A stretch of 64,000 nt of DNA from CBDATA01 sp965202845 (GTDB lineage Bacteria; Acidobacteriota; Vicinamibacteria; Marinacidobacterales; Marinacidobacteraceae): contig OZ241856.1 of NCBI GenBank assembly GCA_965202845.1, forward strand, positions 2,728,001 to 2,792,000, given 5' to 3'. The translations under genes were made by a program, and so were the position numbers. Numbering within the stretch: position 1 is the stretch's first letter; each line of letters opens with the position of its first letter. Below, in pieces: positions 61,232-64,000 of this stretch. The notes under the pieces are model-generated. The model did not search any database. It was given only the letters and a program-made list of their open reading frames with translations, and was not told where the DNA came from.

Positions 61232-64000
61232 ATGTTGAACGGCGATTCCGCCCCCACGCGGGAGCGGCACTCCTTTTCCCGCATCCACGCCTCGATTCCG
61301 CTTCCGGATCTGATCGAGGTGCAGCATCGGTCCTACGAGCGGTTTCTCCAGAAGGACGTCCAGCCGGCGGACCGGGAGGAGATCGGTCTCCAGGCGGTTT
61401 TCCGGTCCATCTTCCCGATCACCGATTTCCGCGAGAACTGCGAGCTGGAGTTTCTCGAGTACTCGGTCGGCAACTGGGCCTGCAGTTGCGGCGACCTGGA
61501 GGGAATCCATCACAAGGAGGACGAGACTGTCTGCGGGTATTGCGGAGACCGGGTGCATCTCAAGGTGGAGCACGACGTCGAGCAATGTCAGCAGCGGGGA
61601 AAGACCTTCGGGGTTCCGCTGCGGGTGAAGATCCGCCTGACCATCTGGGACCGGGACACCGACACCAACCTGAAATCCATCCACGACATCAAGGAGGAGG
61701 AGGTCTTCTTCGGCGACATCCCGCTGATGACCGAAAACGGGACCTTCATCATCAACGGCACCGAGCGGGTGGTCGTCTCGCAACTCCACCGCTCGCCGGG
61801 CGTATTCTTCAAGAACCCGGAGCGCGGCGTCCATGTGGCTCAGGTGGTGCCCTACCGGGGTTCGTGGCTGGAGTTCGAGACCGACGACCAGAAGGGACTG
61901 CTCCAGGTTCGCATCGATCGCAAGAAGCGGTTCCCCGCCACCGTTCTGCTTCGGGCGCTGGGACTCGGGAAGACGGAAACGATTCTCGAACGCTTTTCCA
62001 CCATCCAGCAGGCGGAAATCCTGGATCCGGCCGGGAAGCTGCGCCGGGAGATCGAAGATCTCGAGACGGAGGAAAGGAAACTCGAAAAGAGCGTGGCCAC
62101 CAGGAAGGCCGCGCTTGTCGAGACGGAGAAAGAGAAAAAGGCAATTGAGGATCGCATGGCGGCCGGGGAGAACGAGCTCGAAAACCTGAAGAGCGAACAG
62201 AAGCGATTGTCCTTGTCCAAGGAGCTTCTGAAGGACAAGAAGTCGCTCGCCGAGATACAGAAGAAGATCAAGGAGATCAAAAAAGATCCGGACAAGGACG
62301 AAAAAACTCTTGTCGCAACCCGGAAACGCCTCAAGTCCGCAAGGGCTGAACTTCAGCGGTTGGCCGATACTCCGATCAAGCTTCGGATTCCCTGGAACGA
62401 GAACCTGAAGGCGCTGCTGCGCGGCCAGCGCATCGAACTCCCCCTGCAGTCGGGCGACGAGGTTCTGGTCGAGGGAAGCCGTCGCATCGGCTCCCGGGAA
62501 CTTCGCACCCTGGATCGCCGATCGCCGAGCCATCTCGACTTCAATATCAAGGCGCTGGGCGGCTTTCGGTTGGCGCGCCCTGTCAAGGCGCCGGAAGATC
62601 CCCAAATCACGGTGTTTCGCGAAAAAGTCGCAAGCCTCGGGGAAGAAAAGAAAAAGCTCCCGAAGCGCAAGGCGCGCAAGGAGAGCGATCTCAAGAAGTT
62701 CAAAGAGCGTGGCGAGAAGGCGCGCGAGGAGATCGCAAGCATCCAGGCGGAGGTCAGGAGAGCGCGCCGGGCGCTCCGAAAGCTGGAAGAGGCGGCGCGA
62801 CCCGAGGATGTTGAAGCCGAAGGCGATAACGAGGCGTCGAAGACCGTCCCTCCCGATAATGTCCCCATCAAGGAGGCGAAGGCGGGTCTCTCCGAACTCC
62901 AGAAACGCCTCAAGTCCGTGCGGGAGGAGGCCAAAAAGATCGAGGCGCGAAAGGGGGACTTGGCCAAGGAGGTCAAGGAGATCGAGGGGCGTCTTTCGGA
63001 AATCAGGCGTCTCGTCAAGTCCAGGGAAAAGGAGATCGAGGCTCTCAACCCGTCCGACGAAATTCCGGCCAACACCCCAATCGACGAAGCCCTGCTGATC
63101 GAACTACAGGGTCTTGACACTTTGCCGGTGATCGTGCCCCATGCAGACCCGGTGGGGCCGTACGTCGCGGAGACCCTCGACAAGGATCCCCTGACTCGGT
63201 TGCGGGACAGCGAGAGTCCCAACGCGGAGAGCGTGGAGGGCGCCCTGGTTGAGTTGTATCGCCGGCAGCGTCCCGGCGATCAGCCCACCATCGAAAGCTC
63301 CCGCACCCTGTTGCGCAACCTGTTCTTCAACGAGCAGAAGTACGATCTGTCCCGCGTCGGACGCCGCAAGCTGGCCGCCAAGCTCGGCGATCTGGCGGAT
63401 GCTCTCGAATGTCCGATGGACCCGAGCTCGACCACGTTGACCGAGAAAGACATCATCCTCGTGTTGCAATACCTGCTCCGGCTCAGCAAGGGCAAGGAAG
63501 ACGGATACCGGGTCGATGACATCGACAATCTCGGCAACCGCCGGGTGCGTTCGGTCGGCGAGCTGCTCGAAAACCAGTTCCGTCTTGGTCTGGTGCGGAT
63601 GGAGCGGGCGATCCGCGAGAAGATGAACGTGTATCAGGAAATGACGACCGCGATGCCGCGGGACCTGATCAACGCGAAGCCGGTCTCGGCTTCGGTCCGC
63701 GAGTTCTTCGGGGGATCCCAGCTCTCCCAGTTCATGGAGCAGACCAATCCGCTTGCGGAGATCACCCACAAGCGGCGCCTTTCGGCGCTCGGACCGCAAG
63801 GTCTTTCACGCGAGCGGGCGAAGTTCGACGTGCGCGACGTGCATGCCACCCACTACGGACGCATCTGCCCGATCGAGACCCCAGAGGGGCCGAACATCGG
63901 ACTGATCAGCTCCCTCTCCTGCTACGCGAAGATTGATGATTACGGCTTCATCCAGAGCCCGTACCGCAAGGTGGAGGACGGTCGGATCGTGGATTACGTC
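61232..64000 (+). CDS. rpoB: RNA polymerase beta subunit with zinc-ribbon-like and coiled-coil insertions, 3' end beyond window
   Basis: The first ~923 residues are visible. Normal motifs: SYERFLQKDV, PLRVKIRLTIWD, NGTFIINGTERVVVSQLHRSPGVFF, LFFNEQKYDLSRVGRRKL, SQLSQFMEQTNPLAEITHKRRLSALGP and HYGRICPIETPEGPNIGLI. Three features are unusual. First, an added segment with CxC (84, 86) and CxxC (101, 104) comes before the conserved EQCQQRGKTFGVPL. Second, a Lys/Glu coiled coil spans about 268-378. Third, a second coiled coil spans about 455-607, before PVIVPHADPVGPYVAETLDKD. Both coiled coils have lower GC. ATG 61232 gives the standard N-terminus; GTG 61223 is also in frame. Confidence 0.96.
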   Translation, partial: MLNGDSAPTRERHSFSRIHASIPLPDLIEVQHRSYERFLQKDVQPADREEIGLQAVFRSIFPITDFRENCELEFLEYSVGNWACSCGDLEGIHHKEDETVCGYCGDRVHLKVEHDVEQCQQRGKTFGVPLRVKIRLTIWDRDTDTNLKSIHDIKEEEVFFGDIPLMTENGTFIINGTERVVVSQLHRSPGVFFKNPERGVHVAQVVPYRGSWLEFETDDQKGLLQVRIDRKKRFPATVLLRALGLGKTETILERFSTIQQAEILDPAGKLRREIEDLETEERKLEKSVATRKAALVETEKEKKAIEDRMAAGENELENLKSEQKRLSLSKELLKDKKSLAEIQKKIKEIKKDPDKDEKTLVATRKRLKSARAELQRLADTPIKLRIPWNENLKALLRGQRIELPLQSGDEVLVEGSRRIGSRELRTLDRRSPSHLDFNIKALGGFRLARPVKAPEDPQITVFREKVASLGEEKKKLPKRKARKESDLKKFKERGEKAREEIASIQAEVRRARRALRKLEEAARPEDVEAEGDNEASKTVPPDNVPIKEAKAGLSELQKRLKSVREEAKKIEARKGDLAKEVKEIEGRLSEIRRLVKSREKEIEALNPSDEIPANTPIDEALLIELQGLDTLPVIVPHADPVGPYVAETLDKDPLTRLRDSESPNAESVEGALVELYRRQRPGDQPTIESSRTLLRNLFFNEQKYDLSRVGRRKLAAKLGDLADALECPMDPSSTTLTEKDIILVLQYLLRLSKGKEDGYRVDDIDNLGNRRVRSVGELLENQFRLGLVRMERAIREKMNVYQEMTTAMPRDLINAKPVSASVREFFGGSQLSQFMEQTNPLAEITHKRRLSALGPQGLSRERAKFDVRDVHATHYGRICPIETPEGPNIGLISSLSCYAKIDDYGFIQSPYRKVEDGRIVDYV

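Overview
The window is 64 kb of very GC-rich chromosome from a diderm bacterium. An outer-membrane porin fragment, a SurA-type chaperone, a LolB-like protein and many lipobox signal peptides indicate the outer membrane. The backbone order (TPR-lolB-ispE-tRNA-Gln-prs-rplY-pth-rpsF-rpsR-rplI-dnaB-radA-ispDF-rlmB, then a Thr-Tyr-Gly-Thr tRNA cluster, tuf, rpmG, tRNA-Trp, secE, nusG, rplKAJL, rpoB) is a classic bacterial core arrangement. With an F420-type enzyme and an unusual RpoB, my guess is Acidobacteriota or a neighbouring deep-branching phylum. That placement is an inference and cannot be proved from the window.

Layout. 1-4.0 kb (minus strand): tRNA-Ser, a small secreted protein, dnaX-ebfC-recR, tRNA-Asn and a truncated porin gene. 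4.0-6.7 kb (plus): exported asparaginase, an alanine-rich repeat protein flanked by a partial copy of the asparaginase 3' end, and surA. 6.7-10.4 kb (minus): a trxA / D-aminoacylase / double-FKBP lipoprotein / moaA operon. 10.5-28 kb: mixed metabolic and information genes (CDF transporter, hemerythrin, PLP lyase, QueD-like, MhpD-like, SulP, M19 dipeptidase, qor, uvrC, trpS, scpA, scpB, a fused rluB-cmk) and a sigma-54-type accessory operon at 24.4-27.2 kb. 28-36 kb: uvrA, rhomboid, and a minus-strand selA-thiS-thiG-nth-LLM operon. 36-42.3 kb: two tandem large lipoprotein genes with poly-C tracts, separated by an IS1380 element. 42.3-64 kb: purH followed by the core translation/transcription block, ending inside rpoB.

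The two most interesting accessory systems are both tandem duplications interrupted by an insertion sequence. (1) At 24.4-27.2 kb a near-perfect sigma-54 promoter precedes a lipoprotein gene and two copies of a pair: a secreted 11-cysteine protein with mirror-symmetric cysteine spacing, and a small four-helix membrane protein. An IS5-family element sits inside the signal-peptide codons of the second cysteine-rich gene, and removing it with one copy of a 2-bp repeat restores the frame exactly. (2) At 36.0-42.3 kb two paralogous ~690-residue lipoproteins share the same leader and strong ribosome-binding site. Each has a long poly-C run (17 and 27 C) directly after the start codon. Both runs leave the ATG out of frame with the body as written, which looks like phase variation by slipped-strand mispairing. 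The IS1380 element splits the terminator hairpin of the first gene, and excising it with its 4-bp duplication rebuilds a long hairpin. Other notable points are RpoB with an added CxC/CxxC zinc-ribbon-like segment and two long coiled-coil insertions, an RluB-cytidylate kinase fusion, a Pro/Glu-rich N-terminal extension of DnaX, and a TTG start for EF-Tu.

No stretch longer than about 300 bases is free of genes or mobile elements.
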